Notes: generated by a model not told the origin, from the letters alone. DNA of 18,869 nt from an uncultured Holophagaceae bacterium (GCA_903927605.1 CAIYNT010000179.1:1-18869), one strand, 5' to 3'. Positions 7,151 to 15,573 are shown, numbered from the stretch's first letter. A program made the numbers and translations.

Positions 7151-8680
7151 CTAGGCGCTTACGCTTCCCTGCTCCGGGAACTGAAGATCCATCACCACGG
7201 CATGTCGGGGCGTGTCAGCGCGCTCGATCCAGGAGACCCGGGCGCCCAGCAGGCGGGCCAGCTGCATGAGGCCTTCTCGCGATTCCTGATTGAGCGACGC
7301 GGCCAGGTCCGGGTGCAGGGTCAGGCGCACTTCGGCGCCTCGCAGCCGCTCGCCCAGGCGCACCAGTTCACGGTAGGCCTTGAGCAGGCAGGTCTCGGGG
7401 CTTGGCATGCGGCCGGCGCCGTTGCAGGTGGGGCAGGGCTGGGTGAGCAGCCGCTCCAGGGAGGGACCAGTGCGCTTGCGGGTGAGTTCGACCAGCCCGA
7501 ACTCGGAGATGCCTCCGGCCCTGGCATGATTGCGATCGCGCTTCAACTCCTCCTGGAAGCGCATCAAGACCTCTTCGCGGTGGACCGGATCCACCATATC
7601 GATGAAGTCGATGACAACGATGCCGCCCAGATTGCGAAGCCGCAGCTGGCGCACGATTTCCGGGATGGCCTCGAGGTTGGTGAAGTAGACCGTTTCTTCC
7701 AGATCCTTCTTCCCGACGAACTTGCCGGTGTTCACATCCACACTCACCAGGGCCTCGGTCTGGTTCAGCACGATCGAACCACCATGCCTGAGGAAGACCT
7801 TGGGTTGGCGGGCGGAATCGATCTCGGCCTCGATGCCGAAGGCGTCGAAGATGGGCAGGTCTGAGGTGAAGCGTTTCACACGGTTCGACCATTCCGGATG
7901 GAGGTTCTCGACGAAGGACATCACCTCCCGGTGGGCGACGTCATGGTCCACCCAGAACGTGGAGACCTCCTCGCGGAAGAGGTCGCGCATGATTTTTTGG
8001 AGCAGGCGCAGATCCTGCCACACCAGCCCTGGCGCGGGGACGGTGTCGGCCTTGGCCTGGATGCCCTCCCACAGCCTTCGGAGGAAGATGATGTCGCCCA
8101 CCAGATCCTCGTCCTTCTCGCCGATGGCGGCGGTGCGGACGATGAAGCCCTCGTTGGGTTGGACGTGGCTGCGGATAAGTTCGCGCAAGCGGTCCCGTTC
8201 GGCTGGATCTGTGATCTTGCGGGAGATGCCGATGTGTTCGATGCCAGGCATGAAGACCAGGAACCGGCCGGGGAAGCTCAGGTGCCTCGAAAGCCGGGGT
8301 CCCTTGGAGCCGATGGGGTCTTTCACCACCTGGACAAGGGTCTCCTCGCCCTCCTTCAGGGGTGGTAGTGGGGGTGGCGGCGGTGGTGGGTCCTCGGCGA
8401 CGGCCTCCTCGCCTTCTTCCTCAGAGGCCAGGTCCACTCCTAGGCGTGGCGTGGCGGGGTCATCCAGGTAGAGGAACCCGTCCTTGACTCCGCCGATATT
8501 CACGAAGGCGCTCTGCATGCCGGGGAGCAGTTTAGCCACCCGGCCCTTGTAGACATCCCCCACCTGGCTCTTGTTCATCGTCCGCTCGAGGAACAGCTCG
8601 CAGAGCTGACCGTTCTCAAGCAGGGCGATGCGCGTCTCCAGGGGGGTCGAATTGACCACCAGGGACTTGCGGACTTCCAT
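7151..8680 (-). CDS. rng: Ribonuclease E/G family endoribonuclease
   Basis: A 509-residue protein, the usual length of RNase G. This family makes single-strand cuts near the 5' end in rRNA processing and mRNA decay. The N-terminal S1-type domain (about 36-145) includes GDVYKGRVAKLLPGMQSAFV and ends with GRFLVFMPG. The metal-binding catalytic aspartates are D315 (VSVDVNTG) and D358 (VIDFIDM). The zinc-link CPTCNGAG is at about 416-423. It lacks the long C-terminal scaffold of RNase E. The S1 domain has an acidic insertion with seven prolines in a row (98-104), likely dependent on EF-P for translation. The minus-strand ATG has AAGG about 9 bases upstream. It may be cotranscribed with the pan genes; the 158-bp gap to panD has no clear terminator or promoter. 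Confidence 0.93.
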   Translation of the reverse strand: MEVRKSLVVNSTPLETRIALLENGQLCELFLERTMNKSQVGDVYKGRVAKLLPGMQSAFVNIGGVKDGFLYLDDPATPRLGVDLASEEEGEEAVAEDPPPPPPPLPPLKEGEETLVQVVKDPIGSKGPRLSRHLSFPGRFLVFMPGIEHIGISRKITDPAERDRLRELIRSHVQPNEGFIVRTAAIGEKDEDLVGDIIFLRRLWEGIQAKADTVPAPGLVWQDLRLLQKIMRDLFREEVSTFWVDHDVAHREVMSFVENLHPEWSNRVKRFTSDLPIFDAFGIEAEIDSARQPKVFLRHGGSIVLNQTEALVSVDVNTGKFVGKKDLEETVYFTNLEAIPEIVRQLRLRNLGGIVVIDFIDMVDPVHREEVLMRFQEELKRDRNHARAGGISEFGLVELTRKRTGPSLERLLTQPCPTCNGAGRMPSPETCLLKAYRELVRLGERLRGAEVRLTLHPDLAASLNQESREGLMQLARLLGARVSWIERADTPRHAVVMDLQFPEQGSVSA

Positions 8681-8838
8681 GGAACCAACCTTTCAGAACT
8701 TTGCGGACAGGCGCCATGCCCTCACCGCGGGCCCCAGGGCCGTACCAGACCGAAGGGTGACTCTTTTCTACCATAACCGTTGGATGCCGCGCCAATGGAC
8801 AAAGGTTCCGGGATCGGGTCCTGACTGTTCAGGCCGAT

Positions 8839-9237
8839 TCAGTCGGTGAATGCGGCCATGCAGATGGGGGTGCGTTCCTGGGTCCGGAGCTCGGTGATGC
8901 GGTTGTGCTCGTCCACGAAGACGACCTTGGGGGCGACGGTTTCTGCTTCCTCGGAGGTCATCCAGCCGTAGGCGGCGATGATGACCAAGTCCCCTGCCTG
9001 AACCAGGTGGGCGGCGGCTCCATTGATGCCGACTTCTCCTGAGCCCGGTACACCCGGGATCACGTAGGTGGAAAGGCGGGACCCGTTGGTCACATCGTAG
9101 ATGTCCACCTTTTCATTCTCCATGAACCCCGCAGCCCCAATGAGCAGCGGATCCAGGGTGATCGACCCCACATAGTCCAGATCGGCCCTCGTTACCGTGG
9201 CGCGATGTATCTTTCCGAGCAGGAAGTGGCGCAGCAT
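8839..9237 (-). CDS. panD: Aspartate 1-decarboxylase proenzyme
   Basis: A 132-residue protein that decarboxylates L-aspartate to beta-alanine for pantothenate. Self-cleavage occurs between G24 and S25 in YVGSITLD, which creates the pyruvoyl group on Ser25. Other family blocks are [20 protein letters not shown] (very close to the standard N terminus), [31 protein letters not shown] and [13 protein letters not shown] 9237 has a GGAGG site four bases upstream and gives the canonical N terminus; longer in-frame starts are not needed. It is third in a panB-panC-panD series on the minus strand. Confidence 0.96.
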   Translation of the reverse strand: MLRHFLLGKIHRATVTRADLDYVGSITLDPLLIGAAGFMENEKVDIYDVTNGSRLSTYVIPGVPGSGEVGINGAAAHLVQAGDLVIIAAYGWMTSEEAETVAPKVVFVDEHNRITELRTQERTPICMAAFTD

Positions 9238-9284
9238 GCATCCTCCGGTCCAGGCTCCACAGGGGAGTCCCGGCCAACGCATAA

Positions 9285-9325
9285 GGATGGCCCCAGGTTC
9301 CCCTCGGGTCCATCCTCGATTTTTT
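9285..9325 (+). other. Hairpin plus T-tract between panC and panD, antisense orientation
   Basis: GGATGGCCC (9285-9293) can pair with GGG-T-CCATCC (to 9315) with one bulged T, and six T residues follow at 9320-9325 on the plus strand. Read in the plus direction it resembles an intrinsic terminator, but no plus-strand gene precedes it. On the pan strand the A-run comes before the hairpin, so it would be only a stem-loop in the 120-nt panC-panD spacer. Confidence 0.35.
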
Positions 9326-9357
9326 CTGTGATCAACCGAACAGGATGGGAGGCAGGT

Positions 9358-10254
9358 TCAGGCGGTCTGGAGGTTCCGGTTTGCCGTCAGTCCGGAATCG
9401 GCAGCCGAGGGGGCCAGCACGACATTATCGATCAGCCGGGTACTGCCCACGTAGGCGGCAACACACAGCGCAGCGGCTCGATCCACCGGCCCTTGGATGG
9501 CCTCCAGGTTCTGGGTGTCCACGAGTTCCAGGTACTGGATCGAATCGACTCCCGCCAAGAGGCCACGGGCGATCGTGAGGAGCCTTCCACCCGACCGTTC
9601 GCCCGCATCGAAGGCGGCCTTGGCGGCCAGCAGCCCTTGGCTGATGCAAAGGGCCCGATGTCGTGCACCCTCGTCCAGGTAGGTGTTGCGACTGCTCAGG
9701 GCCAGGCCATCGGCTTCGCGGATGGTGGGCACGATCACGATGTCGACTGGCATGTTCAGATCCCGCGCCATGCGACGGATCACCACGGTCTGCTGGAAGT
9801 CCTTCTGGCCGAAGAAGGCCAAGTCGGGCTGTACCATGTTGAAGAGCTTGGCCACCACGGTGACCACGCCTCGGAAGTGTCCGGGCCGGTATCGTCCGCA
9901 GAGGGGATCGGCCAGGCGACCTGGCTCAACGTGGGTCTGGAAGCCGGTGGGGTAGATCTCGGAGACCTCGGGGAGGAAGAGCACCCCGGCCCCGGCCTCC
10001 AGACACAGGCTCTGGTCCTTCTCCAGGTCGCGGGGGTAGCTGGCCAGGTCCTCGCCGGGCCCGAATTGGGTCGGGTTCACGAAGATGGACACGATGGTGG
10101 CATCACAGCGGGCAGCACTTTGGTGGATCAGGGCGCCGTGGCCTTCGTGAAGGAATCCCATGGTCGGGACAAACCCGATCCGTTTGCCCTCTTCCCGCAA
10201 GGGTCGAAGGATGGCGCGCAGATCAGCAATGGTACGGACAATTCGCATGGACAA
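9358..10254 (-). CDS. panC: Pantothenate synthetase (pantoate--beta-alanine ligase)
   Basis: A 298-residue cytoplasmic enzyme that activates pantoate with ATP and joins it to beta-alanine. The HIGH-like ATP site is PTMGFLHEGHGAL (about 30-42). Then come FVNPTQFGPGEDLASYPRD, CGRYRPGHFRGVVTVVAKL, FGQKDFQQ and the KMSKS-like EADGLALSSRNTYL. The start is ambiguous. TTG at 10254 has AAGGA 8 bases upstream, while ATG two codons later (10248) is 14 bases from it, so the TTG is preferred on spacing. It lies 46 bp downstream of panB on the same strand, so the pair is probably one operon. Confidence 0.96.
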   Translation of the reverse strand: MSMRIVRTIADLRAILRPLREEGKRIGFVPTMGFLHEGHGALIHQSAARCDATIVSIFVNPTQFGPGEDLASYPRDLEKDQSLCLEAGAGVLFLPEVSEIYPTGFQTHVEPGRLADPLCGRYRPGHFRGVVTVVAKLFNMVQPDLAFFGQKDFQQTVVIRRMARDLNMPVDIVIVPTIREADGLALSSRNTYLDEGARHRALCISQGLLAAKAAFDAGERSGGRLLTIARGLLAGVDSIQYLELVDTQNLEAIQGPVDRAAALCVAAYVGSTRLIDNVVLAPSAADSGLTANRNLQTA

Positions 10255-10300
10255 AAACGGGATCCTTCAAGAGATGCCTGCCAGCCTACCAAGGGTGCCC

Positions 10301-11164
10301 TCATGGACGCCACTGGGCCAAAGCCGGACGAACGGCTTCTGGAAGGGTATAGGATTCCCGCTCATCCGGGAACCCTCCCCCCCGGACGTCCTCGGCCCAG
10401 GCGGCCATGGACGCCTGCAGATCCTCGAATCCCTTCGCATAGCGCCGGACGAATTTCGGCGAGGTGCCGGGCAGCAGGCCGAGCACATCGTGAAAAACCA
10501 GGACCTGGCCCGAGCAGTGCGGCCCGGCCCCGATGCCGATGGTGGGGATCTCGACTGTCTCCGTGACCTTAGCGGCAAGATCGGCGGGAATGCCCTCCAG
10601 CAGCAGGCCGAAACAACCGGCTTCCTGGAGCTTCTGGGCATCTTCCAGCAGACGCAGGGCGTCCCCCTTCTGCTTACCCTGGACCTTGAAGCCACCCATG
10701 GGATTCACGCTCTGGGGTGTGAGGCCCAGGTGCCCCATCACGGGGATCTCCGCGTCGATGAGCGCATGGATCATGGGCAGGCGTTTGGCGCCGCCTTCGA
10801 GCTTGACGGCCTGGGCGCCTCGCTGAAGGAAGCCGCCAGCGTTGCGCACGGTGTCCTCCACGTCGATGTGGAAGCTCAGGTAGGGCATGTCGGCCATGAG
10901 GAAGGCGGTGGGGCGGGTGCGGGCCACGGCCTCCAGGTGGTGATTCATCATGGCCATGCTGACGGGGAGGGTGTTCTCGAAGCCCAGGCAGACGTTCCCC
11001 ACGCTATCGCCCACCAGGATCATATCCACACCGGCGGCATCGGCGATGCGGGCGGTGACTGCATCGTAGGCTGTGGTCATTACCAGCTTCCGTCCTGTGT
11101 GATACCAGGCATGCATCTGGGGCAAGGTCACGCGGGCATGGGATTCGGCTGGCAGGTGGCTCAT
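10301..11164 (-). CDS. panB: 3-methyl-2-oxobutanoate hydroxymethyltransferase
   Basis: A 287-residue enzyme of the first pantothenate step: it adds a hydroxymethyl group from 5,10-methylene-tetrahydrofolate to alpha-ketoisovalerate, giving ketopantoate. The Mg2+ ligands are D53 (LVGDSVGN), D92 (ADMPYLS) and E123 (VKLEGG). The catalytic acid/base is probably E190 (LLLEGIPADLA). The family block MGHLGLTPQSVNPMGGFKVQ is intact. ATG 11164 has GGAG five bases upstream. It heads the panBCD series. Its upstream region is taken up by the repeat-bounded AT-rich element at 11221-11469, so the promoter may lie in that element or in the 56 bp between. Confidence 0.96.
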   Translation of the reverse strand: MSHLPAESHARVTLPQMHAWYHTGRKLVMTTAYDAVTARIADAAGVDMILVGDSVGNVCLGFENTLPVSMAMMNHHLEAVARTRPTAFLMADMPYLSFHIDVEDTVRNAGGFLQRGAQAVKLEGGAKRLPMIHALIDAEIPVMGHLGLTPQSVNPMGGFKVQGKQKGDALRLLEDAQKLQEAGCFGLLLEGIPADLAAKVTETVEIPTIGIGAGPHCSGQVLVFHDVLGLLPGTSPKFVRRYAKGFEDLQASMAAWAEDVRGGGFPDERESYTLPEAVRPALAQWRP

Positions 11165-11220
11165 GGGGTCTCCGCTGGAAGGTCGAAGCCGTGGGCTTCC
11201 ATGAGAACACCAAAAAGCTG

Positions 11221-11469
11221 GGACAGGATTAACAGGATTGAAAAGACGGATGAACAGGATTCAAGAACCACCCTGTTTCCGTGTCACTCGGTTCGACGAG
11301 TTTCAGGACCAAGAGTTGAAACCACAGAGGACGCCGATGGGCGACATCCCAGATAGATCCACGCCTCACGCTTTTCATCTGTGAAAACCTGCGAAATCTG
11401 TAATCAATTATTTTTAAATTATTGTATTTAAATCATGTTAATCAAATTCTAATCTTGTTAATCCTGTCC
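11221..11469. mobile_element. MITE-like AT-rich element with terminal inverted repeats
   Basis: GGACAGGATTAACAGGATT at 11221-11239 is repeated in reverse complement at 11451-11469 with one mismatch in 19. The similarity continues inward for about 20 more bases with mismatches, because each arm holds two degenerate copies of AATCCTGTT. The 249-bp unit has no coding sequence. It includes a markedly AT-rich tract (about 11401-11460) unlike the rest of the window, and a small ACTCG/CGAGT hairpin at 11286-11301. Similar AATCCTGTTAATCCTGT repeats are familiar to me from intergenic regions of diverse bacteria. It fills the gap between panB and the large ATPase gene, starting 8 bp after the ATPase stop. 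No clear target-site duplication was seen. Confidence 0.6.
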
Positions 11470-11476
11470 AAGTCTT

Positions 11477-14400
11477 TCACTCGGGATTGGGGAACACTGG
11501 CAGGTTCACCTGGGTGGGTGCCCAGTCCACGATGGGATCGACCGGCTCGGGCTGGATGAACCGGAGGCCGACGGCTTCGACTGTCTGGCGGAAGTGGTAC
11601 ATGTCCTGGCGGCCCAGGAACCCGCTTTCCCGGCCTTCCGGGAGACGCGTCCACAACTGTTGGAAGCTCGGGAAAGCGTCCTGCATCCGTGCCCTCGCCC
11701 CCAGTTTTTCACCGCGCTGCAGCAGAAGCTGGGCGCCTTCGGCGCTGGCCTCAAGGATCTGGGCGTGGAACTGCAGATCCCTGGCGGTGGCCTGGACCTC
11801 GCTCCAGGCTTCGAGGGCTTCCTGGACCACCGCTTCGGTGGCGGGCACGGTGGACAGCAACAGCGCATGGGCACGATGCCACTCCAGGTCGAGCCACCGG
11901 GAGTCGGACCCATCCACCGGTCCTTTCAGATTCTCCAGGATTGCCCAGCCCTGTTCGGGGACCTCAAGGCAGGACTCGCGGGCTTCCCGGGCCACGGCCT
12001 GGCAGTTGCGGAGCAGGGCCAGCCGCTGACGCCAGGCGAGTCCAGTGGATTCGTAGCTGTCGGCGGCAGCTGTGAACAGGCGAGCGGCGTCCCGCCAAGC
12101 ACTTCGGAAACTGGTCACCTCGCCCTGGAGAAAAAGGAGGTCGCCCCGCTCCTCGGGAGAAACGAGCGGTGGCTGAGTGGCCAGGGCCCCGAACTGAGCA
12201 TGGTCGGCGGCCACCGTATCGCCGAGGGCGGCGAAGGTTCGCGCCCGCCAGTTCTGGATGAAGGACACCAAAGCCAGATCGCCCAGCCGGTCGGCCCGGC
12301 TGAGGGCGCGGTCCAGGTGGGACAGGGCCGGGCCGAGGAACTGCTGGATGCTGCGCAGCATGCCAAGGGCGAGGTGTGCCTGCGCCTGAAGGGCTGTGTC
12401 GCCCAGCAATCGGGCCGTCTGCAGAGCCTCCCGAAGTAGACGGATGCAAGTTTCCGACTGGCCCTGTGCGAGGCGCACCTGGGCCAACGCAATCTGCACC
12501 GGGACAAGGTTGCGGAAATCCTGGGCCGGTTCGAGGAGGCGCTGAGCGGATTGGAGCATCGAGGCGGCCCGCAGGAACTGGGACTGACCACCCAGTGCCT
12601 TACCTAGCGCCAGCAACAGGGCTGCCTGGTCCTGGGGCGCTGATTTGAAGCCGTTTTGTGGGTGCAATCCCTCTTCCAACGCGCGCATGCCCTTGACGAT
12701 GTGTCCCTGGAGCAGGTGGAGTTGGCCGAGGGCCAGCCGCAGGCGGGGTTGCTCGGGGTGCAAGGGGTGGCCTGCCAGCCGTTCAGCGGCTGCCTGCAGG
12801 GACTTCTGGGCCTCGGCGGGTTGGCGAAGATGCAGGTGAAGCATGGCGCGTTTGCGGAGGAGGCGCGCTTCCCGGAGACGGGTCTCTTCATCAGAAGGGA
12901 CTCGGGACAGAATCTCCAAAGCTCTTCCCACGGAGAGTAGAGCCTGTTCGAGGGGTGGCGGTTCGGTCTCAGCTTGATCCTGGGTGCCCGAAGCCCAAGC
13001 ATTGGCGAGATGCTCATGCAACTTGGCCTCGTCCAGGGAGGAAGGCTTCAACAAGAGGGCCTGTCCCACGATCAGCCGGACGTCCCGCGCCTGGCCTGAG
13101 ATTCCCAGTTCCAGCGAAGCCAGCACGGTGGCCAGGGCCGTGGCCTCGTCCGCTGCCAGGGCCTGGAGGGGCACCGGGCAGTTCCAGCCTTGCTCCCGGA
13201 AGGCCGCAGATAGGGCTCGGGCCAGACGTTTGAGCTCGGGTTGTGGTGTCCGGGCGAGGACCAGTTCACGCCATCTGGGATCAGGAATTGTGGCTTCGCC
13301 GCGCTGGGTCTGCGCCAGACGCGATCCCACTGCCTCTCGGAGGGCGTCTTCGAGCGCATCATCCTGAAGTCCGAGCAGCCGCCCCAGCGCGCTGGGGGGC
13401 ATGGGCCGCTCGGCCAGGGCCAGCAATCGCACCAGGGTGGCGGCGGCGGCCGAGAGCCGCTGGAGGCGGCCCAGGAAGATCTGGCGCACGAGATCTTGCT
13501 CGGCCACCAGTGCTACTGGTAGGCCTGGTGCAAGGTTCCATCGGCACCCATCCCATACGAGGGTCCCGGACTGATGGGCCAGTTCCAGGAAATTCCGAAG
13601 CAGTCCAGGGTTGCCCAGACTCTGGGTGATCAGGTCCGCACAGAAGGCCTCGGGTAGATCATGACGACCGAGCAGATCCTCCAGGACCAGCCGAAGGTCC
13701 GCGTCTTCCAGGCGGTTCAGCCCCACGACCGCTGCGGTGGGTTCCCCGCGCAGCTGGCTGATGAGGGGCCTGAGGCCGACCCCCTGGGCGCCCGTGGTGA
13801 GGGTCAGGAGCCAAGGGAGGGAGGAGGCAGAAACCAATCTGCGGACCAGGGCCAGAACTCCCGGAGTGGCGCGGTCCAGGCCGGATAAATGGAGGAGACG
13901 CGGGTGCAATGAACCCGCGAAAGCCAGCACTTCCAGGGCGGCTTCGACCTCTTCAGGTTCAGGTTCGGCCTCCTGGCCGTTCACCTGGCGGCCCCCCACG
14001 AGGAAGGCGAAGGCCTGGACCCGGAGGGCCAGGGTCTTGGCGGCTCCGGGGTGCTCGGCGTAGAAATCCACTTCGCTATCCATAAGCAGGGACTCGAGTA
14101 GCCGGACCAGAAACCGTCCGGGGGATTCGCCCGCCGAGGCTGCCAGATGATGGACCCAGATCCCTTCGCCCTCTGCCACAGCGCAGGCCCAGGCCGCCAG
14201 GTGTTCTTTCCCGATGCCCCCTTCGCCCTGAAGCAGTACGATCCGCTCCATGGGAGCAGGGGCGCTGAATCCAAGCATGAGGGATTTGAGGTAGGGGAGT
14301 TCCTGATCACGACCGCGCAACGGGCGGGAGATGGGCTCGGACAAACTCCGCGGCTGTTGCCAGGGCAGGTCCTCGTTGAGAGCAGGCATCGGGGCTGTCT

Positions 14401-14908
14401 TCGGCAGGTGCCCTGCCACAGACTCCAAGCCCCAGGGGGAACGACCTATGACCCGTGGGATCTGGGTGAGACCCGGTCTGAAAGTGATGACCTCGGGGTG
14501 CAGGAATCGGGGGTGGAGATCCAGCTCAAGGCGGAGGGAGAGATGCTCGAGTACAGCCACCCGCTGGTCCTCGCCCCAACCGGCCCAGATGCGGGCCATG
14601 GGGCTACCGTGTATCGCCTGCAGGTACCAGGCCTGGTCTCCGTCAAACCCGAGATGGCTGCTGACGGGGTCAAGGGGTGAGGCATCCAGGAATCGGGAGA
14701 GGAAGGTGTCCCGGATGTGATCGAGGTCCCGATCCGTGGGCCGGGGAGACCAGATCTGGGCCAAGAACCGGGCACCATCGAGTTCCCGGCGCATGAGGTG
14801 CCACGCGCTACCCTCACTCCGGCCCAGTTCCATGAGCCAGATGAAGCGGTGGGCCCCGAGTAGGTGGGTCACGTCCACAGGCGGATCCGCGAGGCTTCGA
14901 TGAAGCAC
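11477..14908 (-). CDS. Large STAND-like ATPase with degenerate kinase N terminus and TPR-like repeats
   Basis: A 1143-residue cytoplasmic protein with no signal peptide or membrane segment. Residues 1 to about 160 resemble a decayed Ser/Thr kinase. LHPRFLHPEVITFRPG (131-146) sits where HRDLKPEN would be, without the catalytic Asp, and RVIG replaces DFG. An AAA_16/STAND-type module follows: RPLRGRDQEL (196-204), a P-loop GEGGIGKE (228-235) with Glu in place of the usual Ser/Thr, a poor Walker B (RLLHLSGLD, 337-345), and GNPGLLRNFLELAHQSG...DGCRWNL (432-459). From about 620 to 1090 lie repeated helical pairs of TPR type. The order recalls PknK- or MalT-like regulators, but no DNA-binding domain is evident. 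The start is uncertain: GTG 14908 lacks a ribosome site, and GTG 14872 overlaps the stop of a 16-codon frame (14919-14869). Its direct partner is unknown. Confidence 0.75.
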   Translation of the reverse strand: MLHRSLADPPVDVTHLLGAHRFIWLMELGRSEGSAWHLMRRELDGARFLAQIWSPRPTDRDLDHIRDTFLSRFLDASPLDPVSSHLGFDGDQAWYLQAIHGSPMARIWAGWGEDQRVAVLEHLSLRLELDLHPRFLHPEVITFRPGLTQIPRVIGRSPWGLESVAGHLPKTAPMPALNEDLPWQQPRSLSEPISRPLRGRDQELPYLKSLMLGFSAPAPMERIVLLQGEGGIGKEHLAAWACAVAEGEGIWVHHLAASAGESPGRFLVRLLESLLMDSEVDFYAEHPGAAKTLALRVQAFAFLVGGRQVNGQEAEPEPEEVEAALEVLAFAGSLHPRLLHLSGLDRATPGVLALVRRLVSASSLPWLLTLTTGAQGVGLRPLISQLRGEPTAAVVGLNRLEDADLRLVLEDLLGRHDLPEAFCADLITQSLGNPGLLRNFLELAHQSGTLVWDGCRWNLAPGLPVALVAEQDLVRQIFLGRLQRLSAAAATLVRLLALAERPMPPSALGRLLGLQDDALEDALREAVGSRLAQTQRGEATIPDPRWRELVLARTPQPELKRLARALSAAFREQGWNCPVPLQALAADEATALATVLASLELGISGQARDVRLIVGQALLLKPSSLDEAKLHEHLANAWASGTQDQAETEPPPLEQALLSVGRALEILSRVPSDEETRLREARLLRKRAMLHLHLRQPAEAQKSLQAAAERLAGHPLHPEQPRLRLALGQLHLLQGHIVKGMRALEEGLHPQNGFKSAPQDQAALLLALGKALGGQSQFLRAASMLQSAQRLLEPAQDFRNLVPVQIALAQVRLAQGQSETCIRLLREALQTARLLGDTALQAQAHLALGMLRSIQQFLGPALSHLDRALSRADRLGDLALVSFIQNWRARTFAALGDTVAADHAQFGALATQPPLVSPEERGDLLFLQGEVTSFRSAWRDAARLFTAAADSYESTGLAWRQRLALLRNCQAVAREARESCLEVPEQGWAILENLKGPVDGSDSRWLDLEWHRAHALLLSTVPATEAVVQEALEAWSEVQATARDLQFHAQILEASAEGAQLLLQRGEKLGARARMQDAFPSFQQLWTRLPEGRESGFLGRQDMYHFRQTVEAVGLRFIQPEPVDPIVDWAPTQVNLPVFPNPE

Positions 14909-14938
14909 TGGGTGGGCATGGCCGCAAGTCTACCCCTC

Positions 14939-14955
14939 CTGGCGGGGATTTTGCG
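14939..14955 (+). promoter_or_regulatory. Sigma-54 (RpoN) promoter
   Basis: CTGGC-GGGGATT-TTGCG has GG at 14941-14942 and GC at 14953-14954 with exactly 10 bases between, the invariant spacing of -24/-12 promoters. TGGC and TTGC are full consensus. The predicted start near 14966 lies about 20 bases before the ribosome site of the gene at 14995. An enhancer-binding activator would be needed; its sites would fall within the 5' end of the divergent ATPase gene. Confidence 0.72.
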
Positions 14956-14994
14956 TTCTACTCGGTTCCCAGCAATGGTTGCCCAGGAGTTTCC

Positions 14995-15492
14995 GTGAGC
15001 GTCCCCTCTGTCGGTTCAAACCAGACCCAAACCATCGGCACCATGCTCCTCCAGCAGTTGATGGCCAATGAATCCAATTCCCAGGACAACAGCGGTGCAT
15101 CAGGCATCCTCGGGGATCAGCTGACCCTTTCACCTGCTGCCCAGCAACTCACCCGGGTACCGGAGGCCGTATCCCAGGCTATGGGCGATTTATTCTCAGG
15201 CCAGAAAGACGTCCAGGGTGATCTCGCGAAATTGCAGGGCTACTTCCAGCAGAATCCCCAGAGCTTGACCAGCCTGTTGAGCAGCCTCCAGGGGGGCACA
15301 AGCACCTATGGCGCCTCGAGCACCACAGCCAAGAACGCCTTGCTGACGGCCCTCATGAATGGGCAGAGCAGCAGCTCCGACCCTGCGGCCCTTCTGAGCC
15401 TCCTTCAGGGGAATCAGGGCCAATCTTCCCTCTTTGACTTCCTGGGGAATTCCAGTGGCGAGTCCACCAATAGCGATGCTGTCTTCGGCTGA
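14995..15492 (+). CDS. Ser/Gln-rich small protein of unknown function (first of three)
   Basis: A 165-residue protein I do not recognise. It begins at GTG with AGGAG five bases upstream. It has no cysteine or tryptophan, no signal peptide, and is rich in Ser, Gln, Leu, Ala and Gly. The segment GDQLTLSPAAQQL (about 40-52) resembles a short motif that recurs in other bacterial proteins of similar composition. Two related Leu/Ser pieces occur later: LTSLLSSLQGG and PAALLSLLQGN. The middle (about 55-85) looks helical. It is first in a run of three alike genes and is preceded by the sigma-54 promoter. The composition, signal-less N terminus and promoter class would fit a flagellar or other type III-like export substrate, but this is inference. 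Confidence 0.7.
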   Translation: MSVPSVGSNQTQTIGTMLLQQLMANESNSQDNSGASGILGDQLTLSPAAQQLTRVPEAVSQAMGDLFSGQKDVQGDLAKLQGYFQQNPQSLTSLLSSLQGGTSTYGASSTTAKNALLTALMNGQSSSSDPAALLSLLQGNQGQSSLFDFLGNSSGESTNSDAVFG

Positions 15493-15573
15493 ACAAATAT
15501 TGAAAGGCAGAAGGTGCCGAAGATCACCGTGCGAGCTCTGAGACCTGCCAGCAGAAATCTTTTCGCTCAGCTC

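Noticed and set aside
8681..8838. Promoter or terminator between panD and the RNase G gene
   Set aside because: Hexamers such as TTGGCG and TATGGT occur on the minus strand but at wrong spacing, and no stem with a T-tract is present.
9205..10566. 453-codon open frame on the plus strand across panD, panC and panB
   Set aside because: It runs antisense to three well-identified genes, has no ribosome site and shows only composition-driven sequence.
11221..11469. CRISPR array or tandem repeat array
   Set aside because: The AATCCTGTT units are inverted, few and degenerate, with no regular spacers; a transposon-like unit explains them better.
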